Shown here one piece after another: positions 1 to 9,132 of a stretch of DNA of 64,000 nt (its first letter is position 1; each line of letters opens with the position of its first letter). Where the stretch lies: assembly GCA_965226645.1 (NCBI GenBank), contig CBDDDL010000004.1:1178001-1242000 (forward strand), given 5' to 3'. The notes beneath the pieces were generated by a model. The model was not told the origin of the DNA. It searched no databases and saw only the letters and a list, made by a program, of their open reading frames with translations. The DNA is from Poriferisodalis sp965226645 (lineage in GTDB: Bacteria > Actinomycetota > Acidimicrobiia > Acidimicrobiales > Poriferisodalaceae). The position numbers and the translations under genes are program-made.

Positions 1-162
1 ACGACCACCACGTGGCGATCTACACTCAAGGGTCGCCCCATCCCGACGAACGACGTGTGGATTGCCGCCCACGCCATGGAGACCGGGGCAGACCTTGTCT
101 CAGCTGATCGGCACTTCGAGCACATTGACGGCCTCGTCTGGGTACCGATCTCGGCGAGCTGA
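1..162 (+). CDS. PIN-domain (VapC-like) ribonuclease, C-terminal fragment
   Basis: Frame 1 is open from the window edge to a TGA at 160-162 and gives the last 53 residues of a PIN-domain protein. The fragment carries the typical C-terminal PIN pattern: an Asp followed by WIAAHA, then LVSADRHF and a final IDGLVWV strand. The Asp residues of NDVW and SADRHF fit the late acidic metal ligands of the family. VapC-type PIN proteins are Mg-dependent ribonucleases, usually the toxin of a type II toxin-antitoxin pair. The antitoxin would lie upstream, outside the window, so a toxin-antitoxin role is inferred from family only. Confidence 0.78.
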   Translation, partial: TTTTWRSTLKGRPIPTNDVWIAAHAMETGADLVSADRHFEHIDGLVWVPISAS

Positions 163-203
163 GCCCTTCGCCAACCCCGTGGCGCGAAGTAGCGTCGGCG
201 GCC

Positions 204-1127
204 ATGAGCTTCTTCGGACCGGACCATTTCGAGACCATCACCGACGGACTGATCTTCCCGGAAGGACCGGTGGTTCTTCCCGACGGCTCCGTAGCCGTCG
301 TCGAGATCGGGCGCGGCACGATCACCCGCGTCGACGTCACGGACGGTCGCAAAGACATTCTTGCCACGCCGGGGGGCGGGCCGAACGGCGCTGCACTGGG
401 CCCGGACGGAGCGCTGTACGTGTGCAACAACGGCGGCTTCGAGTGGATCACGGTCCGAGGGCGGACTGTCCCTGGCGAGGTGGCGAAGGACTACACGACT
501 GGGCGGATCGAACGGATCGATCTCTCCACCGGCGAGGTGGACATCCTGTACGCCGACGTCAACGGCGTGTCGCTCAAGGGACCGAACGACATCATGTTCG
601 ACTCCACCGGCGGCTTCTGGTTCACCGACCACGGCAAGACGCGTACGCGTGACCGCGACCGCGGCGGGCTGTACTACGCCACCGCAGACGGCAGCCACAT
701 CACCGAGATCGCGTTCCCGATGGACGGGCCCAACGGCGTGGGTATCTCCCCTGAGGAAGACCGCGTGTACGTGGCTGAGACCTTCCAGGGCGCCATGTTC
801 GCCTTCGATCTGGAAGGACCGGGCAAGGTGGCCGCCGGCGTGCCGGCACGAGGCTGGTTCCTCGCGCGGCCCGAAGGCCGCAAGTACTTCGACTCGCTGG
901 CCATGGATGCAGAAGGCAACGTGAGCGTCGCGACGATTCTCACCGGAGGCATCAGCACCTTCACACGCGATGGCGAAGAACTCGAGTTCGCCCCCACCGA
1001 CGACGCGGCGACCACCAACATCTGCTTTGGCGGCGACGACATGCGCACGGCGTACCTCACCTTGTCGGGCAGCGGGCGCCTCGCCGTCGGCGAATGGCCC
1101 CGCCCCGGTCTCAAGCTGCCGTTCTAG
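204..1127 (+). CDS. SMP-30/gluconolactonase/LRE-like lactonase
   Basis: The product is 307 aa, a six-bladed beta-propeller of the SMP-30/gluconolactonase family, which hydrolyses sugar or other lactones using one divalent metal. Visible landmarks are FPEGPV near residue 19 (Glu ligand), GPNG around 171 (Asn ligand) and DSLAMD around 234 (Asp ligand), in the order expected for the family. There is no signal peptide, so it is probably cytoplasmic. It starts 41 bases after the PIN gene and converges on the MBL-fold gene with a 12-base gap. The substrate cannot be read from sequence; the nearby hydrolase and P450 hint at catabolism of a small organic compound, which is inference. Confidence 0.85.
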   Translation: MSFFGPDHFETITDGLIFPEGPVVLPDGSVAVVEIGRGTITRVDVTDGRKDILATPGGGPNGAALGPDGALYVCNNGGFEWITVRGRTVPGEVAKDYTTGRIERIDLSTGEVDILYADVNGVSLKGPNDIMFDSTGGFWFTDHGKTRTRDRDRGGLYYATADGSHITEIAFPMDGPNGVGISPEEDRVYVAETFQGAMFAFDLEGPGKVAAGVPARGWFLARPEGRKYFDSLAMDAEGNVSVATILTGGISTFTRDGEELEFAPTDDAATTNICFGGDDMRTAYLTLSGSGRLAVGEWPRPGLKLPF

Positions 1128-1139
1128 CCAAACGCCAGT

Positions 1140-2075
1140 TCACGCCAGACAACGCGGCATGGCGCCGCCGTTGTAGGCGACCATGTCCATGATCGCCCGT
1201 TCGACGCCCGGGAATTCGTAGCTTTCGGGCATGGCTTCTCGGTAGGCCACGTGGAGGTTGCCCGCGAGGCGCTCAGGATCGGTGTAGCGGGCGTGTGGCC
1301 CGAGGTCGCTTGCTTGTGCCTGCTCGAGCGGTGAGCGTCCTGCTGCGATCCCCTCAGCCGCCAATTCCTGCACCAAGCGCAGGTACGAGCGCTGCTCATT
1401 GAGGACCCGCTCAATGTCGTCGCCGCCAAAATGCGGTCCATGGCCCGGCACGATCACCTCGGCGCCGTAACTCTCGATGACGTCGAGGGCGTCCAGCGTC
1501 CCTGACACCGATCCGAACAGGGCGAACGGCGTGCCCCCATGGAAGATCAGATCGCCGCTGAACAGGACCCCGCAGTCGGGCAGCCAGGCCAGGATGTCGC
1601 CGTTCGTGTGAGCCACGAAACCCAGGTCGGACAGCTCGATGCGGCGGTCGTCGAGATGCAGCACCGTCGAGCCTTCGAACGTGACATCGGGGGCCCGGAA
1701 TCGCAGATCCCCCCACTCCACACCGGGAAACACTGCGCTGTAGTCGGGAATGCCTGCCGCCACCATCACTTCGCGGCAAGCCGTGTGAGACACCACTGTT
1801 GCTTCATCGAACAGATAGTTGCCGTGGGTGTGGTCGGCGTGATGATGAGTGTTGACGAGGATTGTCACCGGATTAGGCGTCACCGACGCGATGGCGTCGA
1901 GATACGCGCGGGTGCGGCGCTCCGTGGAGGTGGCATCGATCGACACGACGCTGTTGGACCCCACCACGAAGCCCATGTTGTTGATGAACCAAGTGCCGTC
2001 GGGCTGCACGTAGCTGTGCACGCCCGGTGCAACTTCGCTCAGCTGTGCGGCTTCCAATGCGGCGTGTCCCGACAT
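1140..2075 (-). CDS. MBL-fold metallo-hydrolase
   Basis: The 311-aa product has the metallo-beta-lactamase fold. The zinc motif HHHADH is at about residues 96-101, followed by a His ligand in VSHTA, the bridging Asp in LFSGDLIFHGG, and a late His in VPGHGPHFGG. Members of this group are glyoxalase II-, alkylsulfatase- or quorum-quenching-like hydrolases. The C-terminal third resembles the helical domain of cyclase-like MBL enzymes. The N-terminal part (WFINNMGFVVGSN) is typical of a soluble cytoplasmic form. The substrate is unknown. It converges with the SMP-30 gene and is divergent from the P450 gene across a 240-base gap. Confidence 0.85.
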   Translation of the reverse strand: MSGHAALEAAQLSEVAPGVHSYVQPDGTWFINNMGFVVGSNSVVSIDATSTERRTRAYLDAIASVTPNPVTILVNTHHHADHTHGNYLFDEATVVSHTACREVMVAAGIPDYSAVFPGVEWGDLRFRAPDVTFEGSTVLHLDDRRIELSDLGFVAHTNGDILAWLPDCGVLFSGDLIFHGGTPFALFGSVSGTLDALDVIESYGAEVIVPGHGPHFGGDDIERVLNEQRSYLRLVQELAAEGIAAGRSPLEQAQASDLGPHARYTDPERLAGNLHVAYREAMPESYEFPGVERAIMDMVAYNGGAMPRCLA

Positions 2076-2130
2076 GTGCCCTCCTCAAGTAAGGCGCGAA
2101 TAGGTGAACCTTCTCGCTGCCATACCCATT

Positions 2131-2185
2131 ATCTCCCGCTCTTGTTCCCAATCGGGGGGTGACGGGCTCACGGGCCGCTCGGGCC
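2131..2185. repeat. Dispersed variant of the plsX-downstream repeat
   Basis: In the 240-base gap between the MBL and P450 genes, two blocks (2131-2147, atctcccgctcttgttc, and 2167-2185, a 19-base GC-rich block beginning ctcacgggcc) match two segments of the 45-bp unit found at 47922-48082, in the same order. The spacer between them is 19 bases here and 6 bases in the array. The rest of the gap, 2076-2315, holds no gene I can support; it should contain the divergent promoters. Confidence 0.6.
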
Positions 2186-2315
2186 ACGGCTTCGCCTAAC
2201 GGCTCAGCCTCTTGGGTCCGGCGAACAGTCTCTGCTGCTTCGGCGCAGCGTAGAACCCGTCGCCTACGATGGGGAGCGCCTCGAAACGCATCCGCGGGGA
2301 CTCTAGGGAGCCGCC

Positions 2316-3554
2316 ATGAGCACGACAGCTGACATCGACAGATCTTCGGTAGAGCGCGACTTCGACGTCTACAGCGACGAGTACATCCAGGGTGCCGCAG
2401 ACGTTTGGGACGAGCTGCGCCCAGAATGCCCCGTGGCCCATAGCAGCCACAACGGCGGGCACTGGATGCCCACCACTTGGGATGACATCGCCGCCATCGC
2501 CTACGACACCGAGAACTTCAGCTCCCGCGATATCGCCGTTGCAGCCACACCCGAGGGCGTGGGGCTGCTCACCGCCCCGCCCATCACCTCGGACCCGCCG
2601 TTCCATACCGATGCCCGACGCTTGCTGCTGCCGTTCTTCGCGCCGAAGCCGGTCGAAGAGATGGTCGAGGTCACCCGCAGCATTGCTCGCGAGCGCATCG
2701 ATGCCATCGCTGCAGAAACCGGCGCGGACGAGGGTCGCTCAGGGGTCACCGACGCGGCCGACACCTACTCCAAGCACATTCCTGTTCGGGTCATTTCCCG
2801 CATCCTGGGGCTGCCCGAATCCGACGAGCCGAAGTTCACTCGCTGGGCGGTCGACGTGCTGCAGTCCAAGGGCGACGAGTTTGATCGGCGCGCTGACGCA
2901 ACACGCGAAGTGCTCCACTACTTCGGCGAGCTCACCGACCAGCGCAGGCAGGAACGAGCCGACGACCTGCCGTCAAAGCTGCTCGACATGCGGCTGCCCA
3001 ACGGCGACCCGCTGGCCAACCACCACATCACCGGCGCCAGCTTCCTGCTGCTGCTTGCCGGCATCGACACGACGTGGAGCTCGATCTCGGCGAGCCTGTA
3101 CCACTTGGCCAGCCATCGGGCTGATCGTGAGCGGCTTGTAGCCGACCCCGAACTCATTCCCACCGCCATCGAGGAATTCTTGCGGGCCTACGCTCCGGTG
3201 ACGATGGCCCGCTTCACGGCCACCGACGACGCAGAGATCGGCGGCTGCCCGGTCGCTCATGGCGACAAGGTGCTGCTGCCATTCGGTGCCGGCAACCGTG
3301 ATCCTGCCAAGTTCGACCGTCCCGATGAGGTCATTATCGACCGGGCCGAGAACCGGCACTTTGCCTTCGGCTTGGGAATCCACCGTTGCTTGGGCTCGAA
3401 TCTGGCCCGCATGGAACTCAAGGTCGCAATCGAAGAGTGGCTGGCCCGGTTCCCGAACTTCGAACTCGCCACCGAGGCCGACCGCGGCGGCGTGGAATGG
3501 GGCGGTGTGCAGGTACGCGGCCCCCGCAATCTGCAGATCCGCATCGGCGCCTGA
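2316..3554 (+). CDS. Cytochrome P450
   Basis: This 412-aa bacterial class I P450 is a soluble heme monooxygenase. The I-helix oxygen-activation motif AGIDTTWSS is at about residue 250, the K-helix ExxR (EFLR) near 290, and the heme-binding loop FGLGIHRCLG near 350 with the cysteine ligand. The acid-alcohol pair appears as DTT. There is no membrane anchor, and no ferredoxin or reductase gene lies next to it, so electron partners must be encoded elsewhere. It starts at an ATG after a GGGAG-like site. CYP family and substrate are not assignable by eye; acidimicrobial P450s often act on steroids, terpenes or fatty acids. Confidence 0.93.
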   Translation: MSTTADIDRSSVERDFDVYSDEYIQGAADVWDELRPECPVAHSSHNGGHWMPTTWDDIAAIAYDTENFSSRDIAVAATPEGVGLLTAPPITSDPPFHTDARRLLLPFFAPKPVEEMVEVTRSIARERIDAIAAETGADEGRSGVTDAADTYSKHIPVRVISRILGLPESDEPKFTRWAVDVLQSKGDEFDRRADATREVLHYFGELTDQRRQERADDLPSKLLDMRLPNGDPLANHHITGASFLLLLAGIDTTWSSISASLYHLASHRADRERLVADPELIPTAIEEFLRAYAPVTMARFTATDDAEIGGCPVAHGDKVLLPFGAGNRDPAKFDRPDEVIIDRAENRHFAFGLGIHRCLGSNLARMELKVAIEEWLARFPNFELATEADRGGVEWGGVQVRGPRNLQIRIGA

Positions 3555-3597
3555 GCAGAAGCACCGATAGCCGAACTCGCGAGAGCCGGGCGTCAGA

Positions 3598-5931
3598 TCA
3601 AGCCTCGTCCCGGAGTGCGCCTGCAAGCTCCTCGGGCGTCATCAGAACGTCGCGGGCCTTGGAGCCGTGTGACGGTCCGACGACACCTCGCTGCTCGAGC
3701 AGATCCATGAGTCGGCCAGCGCGGGCAAAGCCCACCTTCAGCTTGCGCTGCAGCATCGACGTCGAGCCGAGCTGTGTCTCCACCACGATGGCCATGGCCT
3801 GTCGCAGCAATTCGTCGTCACCGGCGTCACCGGTCGTCCCCCCGGGCAGGCCCGCCGGGCTCTCGGACGCGTCGGTTCCCTCAACGCCTTCCAAATAACT
3901 GACCTCGGGTGCCTGACGGCGCCAATGGGCGACCACCTGCGCTATCTCGGACTCGCTCACCCAGCAGCCTTGAATTCGGCGCGGATTGCTGGAGTTGGCA
4001 GGCAGCAGCAGCATGTCGCCCTGGCCCACGAGCCGCTCGGCACCAGGCTGGTCGAGGATCACCCGGCTGTCCGCAAGGCTGGACACGGCGAACGCCAGGC
4101 GACTCGGGATGTTGGCCTTGATCACGCCGGTGATGACGTTGACGCTCGGCCGCTGCGTAGCAATGACCAGGTGGACGCCCACCGCACGCGCCATCTGCGC
4201 GAGGCGAGTGATGGAGTCCTCGACGTCACGGGCCGCAACCATCATGAGGTCGTTCAGCTCGTCGACAACCACCACGATGAACGGCATCTGCTCGTGGGGT
4301 TGATCATTGCCGAGCAGCTCGCTCTCGTCGCTGTGCAGCGCGCCGTCAAGGACAGCGGCGTTGTAACCAGTGACGTCGCGGAATCCGGTTTCGGAGAGCA
4401 CGTCATAGCGACGCTCCATCTCCTTGACCGCCCACGCGAGTGCGTTGGCTGCTTTCTTCGGATTCGTCACCACCGGCGTGAGCAGATGCGGCAGCCCTTC
4501 GTATTGGCCGAGCTCGACCCGCTTGGGATCGACGAGGATCATCCGTACCTGGTCGGGAGTCGAGCGCATCAGCAGCGACGTGATGACGGTGTTGACGCAC
4601 GACGACTTGCCCGAGCCGGTCGCACCCGCGATGAGCACGTGAGGCATCGTGGCCAGGTTGATCATCACGTCGCGACCCGAGATGTCCTTGCCCATCGCCA
4701 CCTCGAGTGGATGAATCGCGTCGGCAGCCGACTTGCTGGTGAGAATGTCGCCCAAGGCGACGAGGTGGCGGTCCGAGTTGGGCACCTCGACCCCGATTGC
4801 GGATCGGCCCGGGATGGGCGCAAGTATGCGAACGTCCGCGGCGGCCATCGCATAGGCGATGTCCTTGTGCAGGCTCGTAACCCTCGACACCTTTACGCCG
4901 GGACCCAGCTTGACCTCGAAGCGCGTCACGGTCGGTCCGGGTTCCCAGCCGGTGACCTGTGTCTCCACGCCGTGGCTGGCGAGCGCCGCCACCAGCGACG
5001 CAGCGCTCGCCGCCAGCTGCGCACGGTCGATCTGCTGGGTGCCGCTGCGCTTCAGCAGCGTGTTCTTGGGCAGCTTCCACCCGGCCCTCCGCCCGTCAGC
5101 ACGCGGTCTGCTTGCTGCCGTGGCCACCGCGACCGGCGCGATCGGCACAGGCGTTGGTTCGGGGAATGACGGCTCCGTCGGCTCTTCGATGCCGGGTACA
5201 GGGCTCAGCTCCCCGCCCGAGGGATCACCCAGCTCGTACTGATCGAAACTGAATTCGGGTGGTTCGGGATCGTCGCCGACGCGCTGCAGATTCTTCGCAC
5301 CCTTCGACAACGAGCCGGTCAACGCTCGCCAGAGCGCCGCAAGGCCGCTCCCGAGCCATCGCAGCAACTGCCCCAGGCCCAAGTTGCCGACGATCATCGC
5401 CCCCAGCACCACCACCAGCGCCAGCACGGCCCATGTCGCCGTGTCGTCCACCAGGCGGCGCAGGGGCTCGGCGGCCACGGCTCCCAACGCTCCCCCGCTG
5501 CTGCGCAAGGCATCGGCGCCCCCGCCGAATCCCTCAGCGCTGCCCTGCAGGTGGGCCATGCCGGCGAATGCGGCCGTCAGCAGTCCGAGTCCCACCGCGA
5601 CGCGGCCGCCGCGCTCCGCAGCCGACGGGCTGACCACCGCAACACCGATCCAGACCAACAGCACTGGGGCCACGTAGCGGAACACACCCAGCCCCAGCGC
5701 AAGCGCAGCGTCCATGAACCGGCCCAATGGCCCTGCGCGGTCGCCGAACAGCCCAAGAGCGCACACCACAGCAAGTGCAAACAGCCCCAACGCCGTCAGC
5801 TCGCGTGAGCGCCCGTGCATTGCGTTGCGTATCAGCCCCGAGAAACCGCCGCGTCGAGCGTCGCGCGGTGGGCCGGACTTCGACTTTCCGTTGGAGCTGC
5901 TGCCATCGGCAGCGTCGCGCGCACTCACCAC
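3598..5931 (-). CDS. ftsK: DNA translocase FtsK/SpoIIIE
   Basis: This 777-aa septum-anchored, ATP-driven DNA pump clears chromosome ends from the division plane and supports XerCD/dif resolution. About four hydrophobic helices occupy residues 45-190. A short Pro/Glu-rich linker follows, and the motor domain starts around 310. Walker A is GATGSGKSS near 430 and Walker B is VVVVDELNDL near 555. The DNA-reading winged-helix gamma domain ends the protein (about 705-770, SMLQRKLKVGFARAG). Many relatives have DELADL in Walker B; Asn replaces Ala here, which should be harmless. The start is GTG. In many actinobacteria ftsK follows rnj; here the two lie about 4 kb apart on opposite strands. Confidence 0.95.
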   Translation of the reverse strand: MVSARDAADGSSSNGKSKSGPPRDARRGGFSGLIRNAMHGRSRELTALGLFALAVVCALGLFGDRAGPLGRFMDAALALGLGVFRYVAPVLLVWIGVAVVSPSAAERGGRVAVGLGLLTAAFAGMAHLQGSAEGFGGGADALRSSGGALGAVAAEPLRRLVDDTATWAVLALVVVLGAMIVGNLGLGQLLRWLGSGLAALWRALTGSLSKGAKNLQRVGDDPEPPEFSFDQYELGDPSGGELSPVPGIEEPTEPSFPEPTPVPIAPVAVATAASRPRADGRRAGWKLPKNTLLKRSGTQQIDRAQLAASAASLVAALASHGVETQVTGWEPGPTVTRFEVKLGPGVKVSRVTSLHKDIAYAMAAADVRILAPIPGRSAIGVEVPNSDRHLVALGDILTSKSAADAIHPLEVAMGKDISGRDVMINLATMPHVLIAGATGSGKSSCVNTVITSLLMRSTPDQVRMILVDPKRVELGQYEGLPHLLTPVVTNPKKAANALAWAVKEMERRYDVLSETGFRDVTGYNAAVLDGALHSDESELLGNDQPHEQMPFIVVVVDELNDLMMVAARDVEDSITRLAQMARAVGVHLVIATQRPSVNVITGVIKANIPSRLAFAVSSLADSRVILDQPGAERLVGQGDMLLLPANSSNPRRIQGCWVSESEIAQVVAHWRRQAPEVSYLEGVEGTDASESPAGLPGGTTGDAGDDELLRQAMAIVVETQLGSTSMLQRKLKVGFARAGRLMDLLEQRGVVGPSHGSKARDVLMTPEELAGALRDEA

Positions 5932-5985
5932 AGCGAGAGTACCGACGCAATGGGTTCTTGTCGGAGACCGTTCCAGTTGCAGAGG

Positions 5986-6714
5986 TCAGGAATCCTCGGT
6001 GACGCTGTCGGCGTCGTCCTGCGCCGATGCAATCCGGCGCTGATTGCGAATGGTCTGGATCACCACGAGCACGAACATCGCGACGGTGAACGGGATCGAA
6101 TAACGATTGATGAAGACGATGACGGTGCCGAGCGGCCCTGAGAACAGATCGGCAACCCACCACACGAGCGCCAAGCGCGTGACGGTGCCGGCCAAGTTCA
6201 CCACCACAAACGGCAGCTGGCGCATGCGCGCAATTCCCGATAGCAAGCACATCGGGTAGCCGGGAATGGCGAACAGCAGCAGCCAGCCCACTCGGGGGAA
6301 CCAACGTTCCAGCCAGCCCATGGCCCTGATGATGCGGTTGCCGGGACCCAGTTCGGCCACCAGGTAGGCCTTGGCATTCGGGCCGTAGTCATAACCCAGC
6401 CGGTACAGGAACGGGTCGGTGATGAACAGGCGCGTCACCCCGATGATCATGAAGGCCCACAGCGGGGCTTGGTGGGCCACGCCGAGCAGGATCGGGTCGG
6501 TCGCATTGAGCGACAAGAGCAGCAGCGGCGCTCGCGCAATGAGGGCAGCAAACAAGATCTGCCCGGCGTAGGCCGCCAAGGCAAAGCCCACCGGCACTGC
6601 TGCGAGCAGTTGCATCCGCCGCCGATCCGCGTCAGAGATCACATCGTCTGGCGATGCCCCCTCGGCGTCGACGGCATCGGCTGTCGTTGGATCGTCCCGG
6701 CTGTCGTCATCCAC
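5986..6714 (-). CDS. VTT/DedA-like integral membrane protein
   Basis: The membrane protein has at least four to five hydrophobic segments (AAVPVGFALAAYAGQILF, PLWAFMIIGVTRLFI, VGWLLLFAIPGYPMCLL, TRLALVWWVADLF, FTVAMFVLVVIQTI). The central stretch (GPGNRIIRAMGWLERWFPRVGWLLLF in outline, then PGYPMCLLSG) resembles the re-entrant VTT region of DedA/SNARE-associated proteins, which are lipid scramblases or undecaprenyl-phosphate carriers. The match is suggestive only. The start is uncertain: an ATG at 6798 would overlap the opposite-strand ligase start, so the GTG at 6714 (242 aa), which keeps a divergent gap, is preferred. It lies 54 bases upstream of ftsK on the same strand. Confidence 0.55.
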   Translation of the reverse strand: MDDDSRDDPTTADAVDAEGASPDDVISDADRRRMQLLAAVPVGFALAAYAGQILFAALIARAPLLLLSLNATDPILLGVAHQAPLWAFMIIGVTRLFITDPFLYRLGYDYGPNAKAYLVAELGPGNRIIRAMGWLERWFPRVGWLLLFAIPGYPMCLLSGIARMRQLPFVVVNLAGTVTRLALVWWVADLFSGPLGTVIVFINRYSIPFTVAMFVLVVIQTIRNQRRIASAQDDADSVTEDS

Positions 6715-6796
6715 CTGGCCGAGGCTACGCACCCGCGCCGAGACCGCACCGGCATGCCCTTCAGGCCCTTGGTTTCGCCCTCTAGCCTGCGGCGTC

Positions 6797-8425
6797 ATGG
6801 ACTCGACGATGATGGACCAGCCGCTCACCTTGGACCCTTTCGTTGAACGCGCCGAGACGCTGTTCGCGGACAAGGAGATCGTGACCGCAACCGCCACCGG
6901 CATCGAGCGCACCAACTACGGGCGCTGGGCAGAACGGACCCGGCTGCTGGGCGGTGCACTTGACGACCTCGGCATCTCCGCCGAGGGCCGAGTGGCCACG
7001 TTCGCATGGAATACCGACCGTCACCTCGAGCTGTACTTCGCTGCGCCGTGCTCGGGCCGGGTGCTGCACACGCTGAACATCCGGCTGTTCGCCGAACAGA
7101 TCACCTACATCGCAAACCACGCAGAAGACGAAGTGGTCTTCGCCGACCGTTCGCTGCTGCCGATCCTGTGGCCACTGGTGGACGAGATGACGACCGTGCG
7201 CCATGTGGTCGTCATGGACGACTCGGGCGGTGGCGACGCAGCTCCTGAGATTCCCGACGATCCCCGCATCGTCGACTACGAGGAGCTGCTGGCCGCTGCG
7301 ACCCCATCGGGCTTTCGAGTCGCCGATGAACGCCAGGCGGCGTCGATGTGTTACACGAGCGGCACCACAGGCGAGCCCAAGGGCGTGGTCTACAGCCACC
7401 GCTCCACCTATCTCCACACGTTGGCCGCGATGCTCGTCGATTCGGCTGGCGTTCGCGAGAGCGACGTGATCATGCCGGTTGTGCCGATGTTCCACGCCAA
7501 CGCTTGGGGTCTCAGCCATGCGGCGGTCGCAGCGGGGGCCAAGCTGGTCAATCCCGGTCCGAATCTGGCACCCAAGCCGCTGGCAGAACTCATCGAGACC
7601 GAGCGGGTCACTCTGGCAGCCGGTGTGCCGACGATCTGGATGGGCGTGCTGGGCGAGCTCGAAGGGCGCGACGTGTCGAGCCTGCGCGCAATCCCGTGCG
7701 GCGGTTCGGCAGTGCCCAAGGCGCTGTCGGAGGGGTACCGGGCAGCAATCGGTCTGCCGATCCTGCAGGCGTGGGGCATGACCGAGACCAGCCCGCTGTG
7801 TTCCCTCGCCCACATCCGCTCAGGCCAGGAACACCTTGACGACGATGCAAAGGCCGATCTGCGCACGACGGTGGGGACGATCCTGCCCACCGTGGAGTTC
7901 CGCATCTGCGAGCCCGACTCCACCAACGAGCTGCCCCACGACGGCGAATCATCCGGTGAGCTGCATGTGCGCGGCCCATACGTGACCGGCTCGTACTACA
8001 ACCGGCCCGACGCCACCGACTCATTCACCGCCGACGGCTGGCTGCGCACCGGCGACGTGGCCACCTGCGATCCGAACGGCTACATCCGGCTCGTGGACCG
8101 CACGAAGGATCTCATTAAGTCAGGCGGCGAGTGGATCAGCTCGGCCGAGGTGGAGAACGAGATCATGAGTCATCCCAAGGTGGCCGAGGCCGCGGTGGTC
8201 GCGGTGGCATCGGAGCGCTGGATGGAGCGACCGATGGCGTGCGTCGTGCCGGTTGAGGGCGAGACGATCACCCACGACGAGCTCATCGAGTACCTGACGC
8301 CGCGGATGGCGAGGTGGTGGCTTCCGAGCGCCACCGAGATCATCGACGAGGTGCCGAAGACCTCGACGGGAAAGTTCTCCAAGAAGACGTTGCGCGACCG
8401 TTTCGCCGACATCGTGGTGGACTGA
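6797..8425 (+). CDS. Fatty acyl-CoA synthetase (AMP-forming)
   Basis: The 542-aa member of the ANL adenylate-forming superfamily activates a carboxylic acid to acyl-AMP and then acyl-CoA. The P-loop-like motif CYTSGTTGEPKG is at about residues 185-196. Further motifs are WGMTETSP near 325, the Asp-containing TGDVATCD near 420, and the C-terminal catalytic lysine in KTSTGKFSKK near 525. The length and the order of motifs fit medium/long-chain acyl-CoA ligases of the FadD type. It is followed after 7 bases by an unknown gene and then dapA, so the three may be co-transcribed. The exact chain-length preference cannot be told. Confidence 0.9.
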   Translation: MDSTMMDQPLTLDPFVERAETLFADKEIVTATATGIERTNYGRWAERTRLLGGALDDLGISAEGRVATFAWNTDRHLELYFAAPCSGRVLHTLNIRLFAEQITYIANHAEDEVVFADRSLLPILWPLVDEMTTVRHVVVMDDSGGGDAAPEIPDDPRIVDYEELLAAATPSGFRVADERQAASMCYTSGTTGEPKGVVYSHRSTYLHTLAAMLVDSAGVRESDVIMPVVPMFHANAWGLSHAAVAAGAKLVNPGPNLAPKPLAELIETERVTLAAGVPTIWMGVLGELEGRDVSSLRAIPCGGSAVPKALSEGYRAAIGLPILQAWGMTETSPLCSLAHIRSGQEHLDDDAKADLRTTVGTILPTVEFRICEPDSTNELPHDGESSGELHVRGPYVTGSYYNRPDATDSFTADGWLRTGDVATCDPNGYIRLVDRTKDLIKSGGEWISSAEVENEIMSHPKVAEAAVVAVASERWMERPMACVVPVEGETITHDELIEYLTPRMARWWLPSATEIIDEVPKTSTGKFSKKTLRDRFADIVVD

Positions 8426-8432
8426 GGCTCCC

Positions 8433-9122
8433 GTGACTGCCAGCAGTGCTCACCGCTCCGATCCGCGCCTGCTCGTTTGGCTGGCCCTGCGCTTGAAGGG
8501 ACTGGGCGAGATCGACGACGTTGCCGCTGTGCATGGGCTCGAGCCCGACGAAGCCGAGTGGCTCCTCGCGGAGTTGGACGCCGCAGGGCACTGCATGTTC
8601 CGTGAAGTCGGCGGCGTGCCCAAGTTCATCCTCACGCCCACCGGGCGCGACGACGGAGAGACAGCGCTTGCCGAAGAGCTCGATGCCGCCGGCGCACGAG
8701 ATGTAGTCACCGGCGCGTACCACCGATTCTTGGGGCTCAATCCCAAGATGCTGCAGCTGTGCACGGACTGGCAGGTCTTTCCGGCCGACCGCCCCGCTGC
8801 GGGCAGCGATGCAGCACCAGGTGACGGCAACCGCCTGAACGATCACGGCGACGCCGACTACGACGCTGCGATCGTGCGCCGTCTCGAAGCGCTCCACGAC
8901 GAGGTGGCCAGCGTGCTCGACGTGCTGACGTCGGTACTGGCTCGCTACGAGAACTATTCGGCTCGGTTCGCTGATGCGCTTGCGAAGCTGCAGGCCGGCG
9001 ATCTGGACTATCTCACCAAGCCCATGATGCCCAGCTACCACACGATCTGGTTCGAGCTGCACGAAGACATGCTCGCAACCCTGGGCATCAATCGAGCCGA
9101 CGAGGCGGCCACTCAGCAGTAG
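8433..9122 (+). CDS. Unknown protein with winged-helix-like N-terminus
   Basis: The product is 229 aa with a GTG start 7 bases after the acyl-CoA ligase stop. Residues about 10-75 alternate helices and a turn (LALRLKGLGEIDDVAAVHGL, then WLLAELDAAGHCMF, then PKFILTPTGR) in a way that resembles a MarR/PadR-type winged helix. The rest (about 90-220) is mostly helical and contains LGLNPKMLQLCTDWQ and a late FELHEDMLATLGINR. I do not recognise the family. Position and spacing suggest it is translated with the ligase, perhaps as a regulator or partner. Confidence 0.7.
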   Translation: MTASSAHRSDPRLLVWLALRLKGLGEIDDVAAVHGLEPDEAEWLLAELDAAGHCMFREVGGVPKFILTPTGRDDGETALAEELDAAGARDVVTGAYHRFLGLNPKMLQLCTDWQVFPADRPAAGSDAAPGDGNRLNDHGDADYDAAIVRRLEALHDEVASVLDVLTSVLARYENYSARFADALAKLQAGDLDYLTKPMMPSYHTIWFELHEDMLATLGINRADEAATQQ

Positions 9123-9132
9123 TCTCGACATC

